Source: Sacculina carcini (Eukaryota; Arthropoda; Thecostraca; Sacculinidae). Taken from it: DNA of 64,000 nt. The position numbers were made by a program, and so were the translations under genes. The notes beneath the pieces are model-generated. The model did not search any database. It saw only the letters and a program-made list of their open reading frames with translations, and was not told where the DNA came from. Location: assembly GCA_916048095.2 (NCBI GenBank), contig OU696576.1, forward strand, positions 9,987,488 to 10,051,487. Reading direction: 5' to 3'. Positions 1 through 12,948 of this stretch are shown here, in pieces. Numbering within the stretch: position 1 is the first letter of the stretch; each line of letters begins with the position of its first letter.

Positions 1-2397
1 AATGAACTGTCTCAATGAACTGTCACAATGAACTGTCACAATGAACTGTCACAATGAACTGTCACAATGAACTGTCACAATGAACTGTCACAATGAACTG
101 TCACAATGAACTGTCACAATGAACTGACACAATGAACTGTCACAATGAACTGACACAATGAACTGACACAATGAACTGTCACAATGAACTGTCACAATGA
201 ACTGTCTCAATGAACTGTCTCAATGAACTGTCACAATGAACTGTCACAATGAACTATCACAATGAACTGTCACAATGAACTGTCACAATGAACTGTCACA
301 ATGAACTGTCACAATGAACTGTCTCAATGAACTGTCACAATGAACTGTCACAATGAACTATCACAATGAACTGTCACAATGAACTGTCACAATGAACTAT
401 CACAATGAACTGTCACAATGAACTGACACAATGAACTGTCACAATGAACTGTCACATTGAACTGTCACAATGAACTGTCACAATGAACTGACACAATGAA
501 CTGACACAATGAACTGTCACAATGAACTGTCTCAATGAACTGTCTCAATGAACTGTCACAATGAACTGTCACAATGAACTATCACAATGAACTGTCACAA
601 TGAACTGACACAATGAACTGTCACAATGAACTGTTACAATGAACTGTCACAATGAACTGTCACAATGAACTGTCACAATGAACTGTCACAATGAACTGTC
701 ACAATGAACTGTCACAATGAACTGACACAATGAACTGTTACAATGAACTGTCACAATGAACTGTCTCAATGAACTGTCACAATGAACTGTCACAATGAAC
801 TATCACAATGAACTGTCACAATGAACTGTCACAATGAACTGTCACAATGAACTGTCACAATGAACTGTCACAATGAACTGTCTCAATGAACTGTCACAAT
901 GAACTGTCACAATGAACTATCACAATGAACTGTCACAATGAACTGACACAATGAACTGTCACAATGAACTGTCACAATGAACTGTTACAATGAACTGTCA
1001 CAATGAACTGTCTCAATGAACTGTCTCAATGAACTGTCACAATGAACTGTCACAATGAACTATCACAATGAACTGTCACAATGAACTGACACAATGAACT
1101 GTCACAATGAACTGACACAATGAACTGACACAATGAACTGTCACAATGAACTGTCACAATGAACTGTCTCAATGAACTGTCTCAATGAACTGACACAATG
1201 AACTGTCACAATGAACTGACACAATGAACTGTCACAATGAACTGACACAATGAACTGACACAATGAACTGACACAATGAACTGTCACAATGAACTGTCAC
1301 AATGAACTATCACAATGAACTGACACAATGAACTGTCACAATGAACTGTCACAATGAACTGTTACAATGAACTGTCACAATGAACTGTCACAATGAACTG
1401 TCTCAATGAACTGTCTCAATGAACTGTCACAATGAACTGTCACAATGAACTGACACAATGAACTGTTACAATGAACTGACACAATGAACTGTCACAATGA
1501 ACTGTCACAATGAACTATCACAATGAACTGTCACAATGAACTGTCACAATGAACTGACACAATGAACTGTTACAATGAACTGACACAATGAACTGTCACA
1601 ATGAACTGTCACAATGAACTATCACAATGAACTGACACAATGAACTGTCACAATGAACTGTCACAATGAACTGTCACAATGAACTGTCACAATGAACTGA
1701 CACAATGAACTGTCACAATGAACTGTCACAATGAACTATCACAATGAACTGTCACAATGAACTGACACAATGAACTGTCACAATGAACTGTCACAATGAA
1801 CTGTCACAATGAACTGTCACAATGAACTGTCACAATGAACTGACACAATGAACTGTCACAATGAACTGTCACAATGAACTATCACAATGAACTGTCACAA
1901 TGAACTGACACAATGAACTGTCACAATGAACTGTCACAATGAACTGTCACAATGAACTGTCACAATGAACTGTCACAATGAACTGACACAATGAACTGTC
2001 ACAATGAACTATCACAATGAACTGTCACAATGAACTGTCACAATAAACTGTCACAATGAACTGTCACAATGAACTGTCACAATGAACTGTCACAATGAAC
2101 TGTCACAATGAACTGACACAATGAACTGTCACAATGAACTATCACAATGAACTGACACAATGAACTGACACAATGAACTGTCACAATGAACTGACACAAT
2201 GAACTGTCACAATGAACTGTCACAATGAACTGTCACAATGAACTGTCACAATGAACTGTCACAATGAACTGTCACAATGAACTGTCACAATGAACTGTCA
2301 CAATGAACTGACACAATGAACTGACACAATGAACTGACACAATGAACTGTCACAATGAACTGTCACAATGAACTGACACAATGAACTGTCACAATGA
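1..2397. repeat. 13-bp minisatellite, about 184 copies
   Basis: The unit is AATGAACTGTCAC, repeated head to tail from the first base to about 2397. Sequence variation is almost confined to the last five bases of the unit, which alternate between GTCAC (commonest), GACAC, GTCTC, ATCAC and GTTAC. The array runs off the left edge, so its full size is unknown. Because Dicer C-terminal helicase coding starts at 2686 and no Dicer exon precedes it here, the array is inferred to lie in a Dicer intron. The 13-bp unit is not a multiple of three and carries no long ORF. Confidence 0.97.
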
Positions 2398-2514
2398 ACT
2401 CTCATGTGTGGCTGTATGTCTCGTCACACTGACATTACGCCTCTTGATTCAGTCATTCATCAATTCCTGCGCCTGTCTACATGCATTGATAATTGGTATC
2501 ATAGTGTCCTGCTT

Positions 2515-2672
2515 CATCGTGACTCATTGTGACTCATTGTGTTGCTTCTCTATGGCTCATGACTCATTGTGACTCATTGTGTTGCTTCTCTATGGCTCGT
2601 GACTGATTGTGACTCATTGTGACTGATTTACTATAACTCGTGACTGATTGTGACTCATTGTGACTGATTGTT
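2515..2672. repeat. degenerate TGACTCATTG / TGACTGATTG tandem repeat
   Basis: Short 10-bp units (TGACTCATTG and TGACTGATTG) alternate with a longer block containing TTGCTTCTCTATGGCTC, just upstream of the first Dicer exon visible. It sits where the branch point and pyrimidine tract of this intron would be. Confidence 0.8.
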
Positions 2673-2685
2673 GTGTGTCAAACAG

Positions 2686-3160
2686 GAAGTGAGTGCTGAT
2701 AGTTCGACGTACTCGTTTGTGCGGCCGCATTTCCTGATGGGTAGCAACCAGGACGCCTATTTCGATCCTTCATTGCGAAGAAAACAGGAAGAAGTTTTGC
2801 GCAAGTACGCAGCGTCGCTTCTCTTGTTGCCAATCAGCTGTGTAGTCGGTGGCCTGTTGTTAATTGTCACAGTGTGTGTTGCTGGGGTTTAATCAGGTGT
2901 TTGTGTGTGTGTGCTGGCGCTTGGTCAGGTTTCGTGTTGGCGAGAGGAATTTGTTGGTGAGCACATCAATTCTCGAGGAGGGTGTCGATGTGCCTCGTTG
3001 CAATTTGGTCGTGCGTTTTGACCCGCCCGGCGAGTTTCGCTCCTATGTGCAGTCGAAGGGACGCGCGCGCGCTGCTCGTGCATTCTACTTGCTGATGGCC
3101 ACCGAGTCTGAACTGCCAAGATTACTCAACGATCTCTCCACCTACCACATCATCGAGAAG
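2686..3160 (+). CDS. DICER1: Dicer helicase C-terminal (motifs V-VI) segment
   Basis: Two exons, 2686-2804 and 2929-3160. The first ends in KQEEVLRK and the join gives [16 protein letters not shown]. The second holds [16 protein letters not shown] and [11 protein letters not shown], the superfamily-2 helicase motifs V and VI with the Q..GRxxR arginine fingers intact. Choosing the donor GTACGC at 2805 restores the LRKFR join typical of Dicer. The next exon join, IIEK|KLKQRSC, also aligns without gaps. Confidence 0.93.
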
Positions 3161-5557
3161 GTCGTCTTCCGTCTCATCTACCTCACCTGTACCATCATCA
3201 ATATTCCGCACATTTTCGTCATTCATTGTGTTAACACTCGGTCATTTTTCAAGCTCCTTTTTGTATTATGTTGCCCGTTTTTTGTGTTTTTTCGTGTTGT
3301 CGATTCTGCTACGTCTTTTGCTGAAGATGAAAATGTTCGTGTAATTATTCTGAAAATGTGTGTTTTTATTTTTAATATTTACAATGATTGATTTTTATAG
3401 TTCCATAGTTGCGTGATGCGTACTATTTGACCAGTGTTAAGAACAGCTTGTTCCCTACATCGTTGCTAGTCTGCGCTTGGTTGAATTCGCATGCTGAATA
3501 CTTGTGTACACAGTCAGTATATGAACAGTCTTCTGAACAGTTATATGAACAGTCTTCTGTTTTTCTCCGATCAAGGTTTAGCTAATGAAAATATGTCATG
3601 TGTATATATGTGTCTGTGTGTGTGTGTGATGCAGAAATTGAAGCAGCGTTCTTGTTCGGACAATATTGAGGAGCCGACGTTGACAGAGCAACAACACGCA
3701 CTCTACGACAACATCATTGAGCCGTTCAGACCGGCCGTCGACTCGGGCGCCATGGTCACCAGAAACTCGGCCATCAGTCTGATCAACAGGTAGCGGCGCC
3801 ACATTTGTCTCATCATTTGTCTCATCATTTGTCTCATCATTTGTGTCATCATTTGTCTCATCATTTGTCTCATCATTTGTCTCATCATTTGTCTCACTTG
3901 TCTCATCATTTGTCTCATCATTTGTCTCATCACTTGTCTCCTCATTTGTCTCATCCTTTGTCTCATCATTTGTCACATAAGTAGTATAAATCTTCTCTTT
4001 CGTCTCTTTGGTATCATTTATTTCAATTATGCCGTGTGTCTGATGTTATCAGTGGTGGTCGTTTTGTTAGCAGACATTTATTTACCGCTTCACAGTTGCT
4101 CGGCTCAATCTATGTGTGTATCAGCCGTGTTATGCATGTATGGGCTTGTTTGTACAATTTTTCATGGGTTCCGGTGTTATATGTGCGTGAATAAGTGTTG
4201 TGTGTTTGTTGTTCAGTTGTGAGTTGAGGTGTGAGGTTCTGTGTGAGTGTGAGTGGCTGGTATGAGCTGTTATTGTTGAGTCACACCTGAATCAGTGCAC
4301 ACGGGTTGTGTTGTGTACCAGGTACTGCTCCAAACTTCCCAGTGACAATTTCACTCGTCTTGCTCCTCACTGGACTGTCAAGCGACACCGGCTCACTGCC
4401 ACTGACACACATCAACGCGCCGACCAACAAATGCACGATTGCTCGTTTGTGTGTCATCTCCGACTGCCCATCAACTCTCCGTGTCGCCAGGTGTTCCAGG
4501 TGTGCGCCAATATCAGTGTGTTTGAGTGAGAGAGTGACAGAGAGGACACCAACACAGTTTTGTCTCTGAGGCTTAAATCCTGTTTTACATGTGTTTCTAT
4601 AGCTCTAATGTATTGATTGTATTTGTAGTGTGAGATTGCTGCTCGGGTTGTGTATAAATAATGCTGTTATATAGCAGTCATGTCAATCAACGCGTGTGTG
4701 TGCATGTGTGTATGCAGAGTGACGAGATGCCCTTCAGACGTCTGGCTCGACAGTCGGCCGCACTGAAGGCGTGTCGAATGTTGCACGAGATTGGCGAGCT
4801 GGACGACCACTTGCTTCCACTCGGCAAGGAGGCATTCGTCGAGCGGCTCTGTGTTGATAACGATGACCAGACTGACGCTGGACGTCGGCCCGGCTCCACC
4901 AAACGCCGACAATACTACCGCAAACTGGCCAGTTACACACACACACACACACACATGCCGTGAATATGAGCTATAACCTCTCACACTGGCTCGCGTTATT
5001 CGTCTGATACAACACGTTATACGTCAGCTGCCTAACACGTGGCATTATGAGCTTGAAGTTGAACGCGTTCGTGTTGTGTTAACATAATGCATTCACTGGT
5101 CGTGAGTGGTTGAGTGCCGGCTGTAATGTGGGGTCCGTCTTATTTGCGCACTTGCTGCCTGCGTGTGTGTGTGCGTGTGTGTATAAGTTGCTAAGTTGAC
5201 GACATGCGTGGTGACATGATGTACTGATGTACTGTCATCACAATTGAACTTTATTAGCTTTATTAATATCAATTTTTACCAGACGTGCATATTGGTCTGG
5301 GGGACTTTATAATGCAGAGCTTGTGTTCTGTGAATGCCGGAGTAAGCATAATAATGATAATATTGAGAATAATAAAAGGGCATGAATGTTTGAGAACTAC
5401 GAGAGCAGTGAGCAGAGGAGAGATATCAGAACACCGCTTTTGGCCGGTATTTTCTGTGCAGGTAGGTTCTTAGGCTTTGTTTGACTGACCGGCGAATGAT
5501 CGGACGTCTCATAATTTGCTGTATTGTGTGTAGTTGAGCATCGGCTTGATGGAGCAC

Positions 5558-5617
<60 letters not shown>

Positions 5618-7028
5618 TGTAAGCATGTAGATAATGATGGCTGGTTCACCGTTTAATTCAATCGCTCACCGCGTGCCCACTCATTTAACCAGCCATGTTT
5701 CCCGCGAGACTATGTCGCTTCTGAGAACCGCTGCTTATTGAATATTAACCAGCCATGTTTGCCGCGAGACTATGTCGCTTCTGATAACCGCTGCTTATTG
5801 AATACTGAAACTGTGACGGCGGAGTTGACAGTGATATTTGTGACTTGCATGGCGCAGACGAGCGAGTACCTGCAGTGTGGCGACACTGCCATCACTGACA
5901 TGACCGCGGATGACGGCGCTTCTGCCAGCTTTCATCTGTACCGTCTGGCCATGCGACTCACGTGCTCCGTGCCCGACGATCACAACGTGCGCGCGCGACG
6001 AATTTTCCGGCCTCAACACTACGCTCCTTCACTGGGACTGATCACTGTACACAGGCTTCCCCAGGTACGCAGCTGTCAATCTATATATTATAATTACGCA
6101 TTTGAACACATCAGTAGAGAAGGCTGTGTTCGCGTATAATTTTGCGGGGGCGAAACATCACGGCCCCGGCTGGCACACCGCAGGTCCGGCCGCCACACAC
6201 GGGTTATCGCAGTCACGGCCAGCACAGAAAACTGCACGGCTGCGCGCACACGAAACCCGCCTTGCGGCAATTGGGCTATCACTTTAAGAAACGAACCCAT
6301 CCGTTTAACCTCGCCAGGGAATCGAACCCTGGACCTTTCGTGCACAAAGCGTGCGTCTTAGCCACTCGGCTACGAGGCGGACCATAGCCGCTGTCAATCT
6401 GCTTGTTGCTTCATTTCATCTGCCCGTCGGTCTGACCGATCGTGTTATAACTGACTGTTATATCGCTACGACTCCGTGTTGTTGAGTTTCACAGTTGTGC
6501 GCGTTCCCGGTGTTCACGCGGTCTGGAGAAGTGGAGGTTGAGGTGCAGCTGGTGTGTAGTCACGTGAAGCTGAGTGGTGGCGAGCTGCGTCGTCTGGTAC
6601 GCTTCCATCAGTACGTGTTTTGTGGTGTACTGCGCGTGCACCGTTTTCCCATGCACTTCAGCTTTGAACAGTCTGGCTGCGGCTACCTGGTGATTCCTCT
6701 GATTGGCGGTGAGTGAGTGTATGTGTAAGTGTGTGTGTGAGTGTATGAGTGTGTGTAAATGTTTCCATAATGTAATGTAAGTGTGTGTGTAAATGTTTCC
6801 ATAATGTAATGTAAGTGTGTTTGTGTGTGTGTTTGTGTGAGAGTGTGTGTAAATGTTTCCATAATGTAATGTAAGTGTGTGTGTGTAAATGTTTCCATAA
6901 TGTAATGTAAGTGTGTGTGTGTGTGTGTGTGTGTAAATGTTTCCATAATGTAATGTAAGTGTGTGTGTAAATGTTTCCATAATGTAATGTAAGTGTGTGT
7001 GTGTGTAAATGTTTCCATAATGTAATGT

Positions 7029-7063
<35 letters not shown>

Positions 7064-9088
7064 TGTGTGTGTAAATGTGTCCATAATGTAATGTAAGTGT
7101 GTGTGTGTGTGTGTGCCAGTGTGTGTGTGTGTGTATGGGTATGTGTATGTGTGTGTGAAAGTGTGTGTACATGTGTGTGTGTGTGTGAGTGTTTGAGTGA
7201 GTGTGAGTGTGTGTGTGTTACGGTGTAGTTGTGTTAATGATACAATATTAACAGTTGTGTTAATGTTACGTTATTAGCAGTTGTGTTACGATATTAACAG
7301 TTGTGTTAATGTTACGTTATTAGCAGTTGTGTTAATGTTACGTTATTAGTAGTTGTGTTACGATATTAACAGTTGTGTTAATGATACAATATTAACAGTT
7401 GTGTCAATGTTACGTTATTAGTAGTTGTGTTACGATATTAACAGTTGTGTTAATGTTACGTTATTAGCAGTCGTGTTAATATTACGTTATTAACAGTTGT
7501 GTTAATGTTACGTTATTAGCAGTTGTGTTACGATATTAACAGTTGTGTTAATGTTACGTTATTAGCAGTCGTGTTAATGTTACGATATTAACAGTTGTGT
7601 TAATGTTACGTTATTAGCAGTTGTGTTACGTTATTAGCAGTCGTGTTAATGTTACGTTATTAGCAGTTGTGTTACGTTATTAACAGTTGTGTTAATGTTA
7701 CGTTATTAGCAGTTGTGTTACGTTATTAGCAGTCGTGTTAATGTTACGTTATTAGCAGTTGTGTTAATGTTACGTTATTAGCAGTCGTGTTAATGTTACG
7801 TTATTAGCAGTCGCGTTGATGTTACGTCATTAGCAGTCGTGTTAATGTTACGTTATTAGTAGTTGTGTTAATATTACGTTATTAGCAGTCGTGTTACGAT
7901 ATTAACAGCTGTGTTAATGATACAATATTAACAGTTGTGTTAATGTTACGTTATTAGTAGTTGTGTTACGATATTAACAGTTGTGTTAATGTTACGTTAT
8001 TAACAGTCGTGTTAATATTACGTTATTAGCAGTCGTGTTAATGTTACATTATTAGCAGTCGTGTTAATGTTACGTTATTAGCAGTCGTGTTAATGTTACG
8101 TTATTAGCAGTTGTGTTACGATATTAACAGTTGTGTTAATGTTACGTTATTAGCAGTCGTGTTAATGTTACGTTATTAGCAGTTGTGTTAATGTTACGTC
8201 ATTAGCAGTCGTGTTAATGTTTCGTTATTAGCAGTTGTGTTAATGTTACGGTGTGCACTTAACGTCCGGGCTGTTTGTCAAATTTCAGAGACGGCAAATT
8301 CAGCAGATCGTATTGACTGGCCGTTTCTCGACGCTCTCGAGCCTCGCTACACTGAACTGCCCGCGGTACAGTCGGAGGCGAAGAGGCAGACGCACGAGAC
8401 TCGCTCGTTCACAAGAGAACAGCTGCATGACGCCGTCGTAATGCCGTGGTACCGGAACACCGATGAACCGCAGGTAACTAGCAGCGTGTCTCCACTGGCA
8501 ACTGCCGTCTGGTCACACATCAGCCACTATAACGTTGTCACAGTGCTATACAAATTGATTATGATATTATATCGTGTTATACAGGTTGAATTGTGTGTGT
8601 GTGTGTGTATGTGTGTGAATGCAAGATAATCTGCTGGCAATAGTATTTTCCAAATCGTTTTTTTCAGTGGATTTTTTTTTCGTCGTTCGTTTTCCTGCGC
8701 ATATGCTTGATTTAATGTATTTGATTCATTCGTGACTATTGGTGATTTGTTTGTGTCTTGCATATTGCAATGCACTTGTTGTTTGTCAGTTTTTCTACGT
8801 GGCCGAGGTGTTGGAACACTTGAATCCTGACTCCGACTTCCCCGACGGACCGTTCACCACGTTTTCCGAGTATTACCACAGCAAGTACGGCGTGCGAATA
8901 ATCAACAAGCGACAGCCGCTGGTCGATGTGGACCACACTTCTGTTCGTCTCAATTTGCTCACTCCGCGGTGTGTGGTCGTCTCATCTCGTCTCACTGTCT
9001 GTCTGCCCGTCCGTGTTCTGTGGTGTTTTCCCATGTTATTTGTGGTGTATCAGCCATATACCTCGTGTGTCATTGTCTCATGTGTTGT

Positions 9089-9146
<58 letters not shown>

Positions 9147-11456
9147 AGCTACGTTAACCGCAAGGGCGTGGCGTTGCCCCTGGCCAGCGTGGACACCAAG
9201 CGTGCCAAGCGCGAGCAGCTGCAGCAGAAGCAGATTCTCGTGCCCGAGTTGTGTTGCGTGCACCCGCTGTCTGCCTCGTTCTGGCGCAAGTTGGTCACGC
9301 TGCCCACCGTGCTATACCGACTCAACTGTCTGCTGTTGGCCTACAGCTTGAGACAGCGTGTGGCCCTCGATATGAAGCTGGGCGTGGCTCAGCCAGGTGA
9401 ACTTCCTCGACGCTTCTATTTCTCACGCACTGTCACGTGCGAATGCTGTGTTGTTGAGTTTTCTCGGGGCCAAGTGTTCAGTTGGTTATGTGTGCGTGTT
9501 GCGATCAAGACATCATTATATCAGCGATGCATCGATGTGTTTGTGTACGCGTGTTTCACCGGGTATCTCATGGTAGTGGTTTCTATGCTCAATGTGTGTG
9601 TGTGTGTGTGTGTGTTGTGTAGATTCGTGCTGGACACCAATGAATTTTGGCTGGGTGATGGCTGACGTGCTGGACAAGCGGCGAGTGGCCAACAACAGTG
9701 GCGCCTCTAGCGGCAAATCTAGCAAGCGTCTCTCGATGAGCAAGCCGTCGTCAGTCGATGAACCCGTTTTCCATATTGGTGGGTCGGACCTCAGCTGCCG
9801 CACGGACTTGTGCCAACAATATTTAATTGTTTTATATTTACTGTGCTGAGGATGTTGGTAATCAAGATTTGTGTAAACATGGTATGACAAAACCTGTGGA
9901 AGAGCCGAATATATCCGAATATAAATTGACTGGATCAGTGAAGAAAGTGCAGCATGTGGGATTTCTCTTTCTGTGCTGAATTGGCATCATGCATTGTAGC
10001 ACCAGCAGTGACTGTTTTAATGGCGGAGTTCGGCTCATAATGTGGAAATCTGAATTATACAGTGATGAATCAAGCTATACCTACAAGTGACGAGCATCAT
10101 CGAGTTCTCACACCAGAATGGGCCGTCTAGGAGCGGAATGTCTGTATGTGTGTGTGTGTGTGTGTGTTTATATGCATGGTGATAGGCACGTGGGATGGTA
10201 GTGTTGAGGGAGCAGGCGACACAGTTTCTGCTGCTGGTGTGCCGAACATTGAGCGCACGCTGGACGACAATTGTCAGAAGCTGCCTCAACTGCTGCCTGA
10301 TGTGGACGAGGTTGATGAGGAGGAGGAGGAGATGGCGACCGCCGCGCTGCCAGCCGACGTGACAATGCTGGCAGACGTTGATGCTGTCAGATACGGCTCT
10401 CCCAGCTTCCTCACTGCCGGCTGGCGCGAGACAGTCGAACTGGCAACACACCACTCCTCCTGTTCCGAGCAAGAAGACAGTCAGTTGTCATCAGAAGCAG
10501 AGGAAGAGGACGCGGCGCCGACCACATCACCGCCTGTCAAGTCTCAAGCCTCGCCGACCAGCTCGTCGCGCCGGTCGTGTCAACCTGCCAGTGGTTACCG
10601 GCTGGCCGACGACGAGCCTCAGGACGACACCGACGATGAGCAGGCGTTCAACTTCATCGACGGCAGTGTTTCATTGCAGCAGGTTGAACAGAAGATGAAT
10701 CAGCTGGTGAAAGATCACAGCAGTCGAATCAAGAAAGTCATGCTGGTCGAGTCATTGTCAGATTTGCGCTCCTCGCGTGTCATTTCTCCTGTTGATCCGT
10801 CCTTGACGGTATCACCGGCCGGTGCTGCTGAGTGTTCGTCTGACACATCTGGCTCTGCTTCCTCGTCTCCTCACAGCTCAGCCAAAACTTCTCCCGCTGC
10901 TGATTCCACGACCAGTCCAGGGCAGTTCACCACCACCACCAAACCCAGCAACAGCGTGCGCGCGCCGGACTATCAGTTCGACTGGAGACCTCCGCTGCAC
11001 GAGCTGACAGAGCCGGCGCCCGCGCTGCTGCTGCAGGCGCTCACCATGTCGAACGCCAACGACGGCGTCAATCTGGAACGTCTCGAGACCATTGGAGATT
11101 CGTTCCTCAAGTTCTCCATCACCACCTACTTGTACGTCACCTACCCCAACGTACACGAGGGCAGACTCAGCTACATGCGCTCGAAGCGGGTGAGCAACGC
11201 CAATTTATACCGCCTGGCTAGTGCGCGTCGTCTCGGCGATCTGATGGTGGCCAGTCAGTTCGAGCCCCGCGATAATTGGCTTCCTCCCGGCTTCATCATC
11301 CCCGACGGTCTCGAGGAGGAGATCATCTGCAGTGGAGTTCCCGCTTCGCACATCAACAGTCTGCAACTCTCGCAAATACAGCAGGTATGTGTGTGTGTGT
11401 GTGTGATCATTGGGTGAGTGTGTGTTGCCTGTTTACTGGTGTACGTTGTGCTGCAT

Positions 11457-11489
<33 letters not shown>

Positions 11490-12917
11490 CGGCAGAGTCG
11501 TGGGGCAGAGGGAGTTCGTGATGCGGTGCGCGAGCATTGTCGTCAAGTGAAGAAGTGCGGTATTCAAGCTGAACCCAGCGAATGCGGCGATAACGGCGCC
11601 AAAGCTCAACATTCCTCGCCTCAGCCTTCATTTGTGCCGTACAACTTGATCACCCAGCAGAGCATTCCTGACAAGAGCGTGGCAGACTGTGCCGAGGCTC
11701 TGATCGGGGCCTACCTCACCTCGTGCGGCCCTCGCGCTGCCCTCGTCTTCATCAGCTGGCTGGGACTAAAGGTGAGGCTGCGCACCGCGAGACGTACTGG
11801 CTAGCACTGTCACTGTGTGTGTTCAGTGTGACGTGTTGGCGTGGCTCATGTTGTCAGGTGTTGCCCAGTGTGGACCCGGCAGTCGACGACGAGGGTGAGG
11901 ATGACAACGAGCTGCTGCGACGTCACCGCCGCGCACGTGCTGCCACTCGTCTTGCTGCGCTGTCGCCCGGCATGTCGCTGGCAGACTGGCAACAACCGCC
12001 GTCACCGCTGCTTGAAACTGTGGCGCGACCGAGACAAGCGATGAACGCGCTGCTGGCCGGGCTCGACCAACTGGAGGACATCATCGGCTACACGTTCTCT
12101 GACAAGAGCTACCTCGTGCAGGCATTCACGCACTCGTCTTACACGCGCAACTCAGTGACCGACTGCTACCAGAGGCTCGAGTTTCTCGGAGACGCCGTGC
12201 TGGGTAACTGCGTGTGTGTGTGTCAATGTGTGTTGGTGGGTATGTGCTGGTGTGTGTTGGTGTGTATGTGCTGGTGTGTGTGTGTGTCATTGTGTGTGTG
12301 TTGGTGTCTGTGTCAGTGTGTATGTCTGTGTGTGTCTGTGATGCTGTCTTGCTTGTTGAGCGTTTGATTCGCCCGCGTGCAACAATTGCAGTCGTGTTTT
12401 TCGCAGCGCTATTTTTGGCTTGTATAGCTTTATTATAAGCAGCGTTAGTGTAAGCTTATATATAGATATATAGCTTAGTCTTGGAGCGAAACAGTATAAA
12501 CTTCAAGATGCACTGGTGTTGGTAATTATTCCTTATTTTCCATATGAATATTTTCCTGCAAGTAAATTTTCATTGTCATTGAGACTTGAATATCGAGTTA
12601 TCGCTAGCGCGTGCACAACACGTGCACTCTCATCCATCACACCGTGTGTGTGTATGTGTGTGTGTGTGTGTGGCAGACTATCTGGTCACGCGGCATTTGT
12701 TTGAGGACGGTCGCAATCATGACCCGGGCACATTGACAGACCTGCGCTCGGCGCTCGTCAACAACGCCATTTTCGCCACGCTGGCCGTGCGCTTCCAGCT
12801 GCATCGTTTCTTCATGCATTACTCGCCCGGCATGACAGACGTGCTAGACAAGTTCCTGAAGGCGCGCGGCTGTGACAACACCTCCACCCACGTCGACCAG
12901 GTGGCCCACGCACTCTG

Positions 12918-12948
<31 letters not shown>

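Noticed and set aside
1..2397. CRISPR-like array
   Set aside because: Units of 13 bp are adjacent with no spacers, and the context is eukaryotic; it is a minisatellite.
5858..6064. Dicer exon 6 starting at 5858 after GGCGCAG
   Set aside because: Phase 0 there is incompatible with the only donor in exon 5 (phase 1); the AG at 5831 fits.
6308..6378. Functional tRNA gene
   Set aside because: The anticodon stem mispairs and the acceptor needs G-U pairs; a SINE head or pseudogene is more likely.
6489..7172. Long minus-strand frames of Thr/His/Tyr repeats
   Set aside because: They are translations of (CA)n and the repeated ATGTTTCCATAATG block within a Dicer intron.
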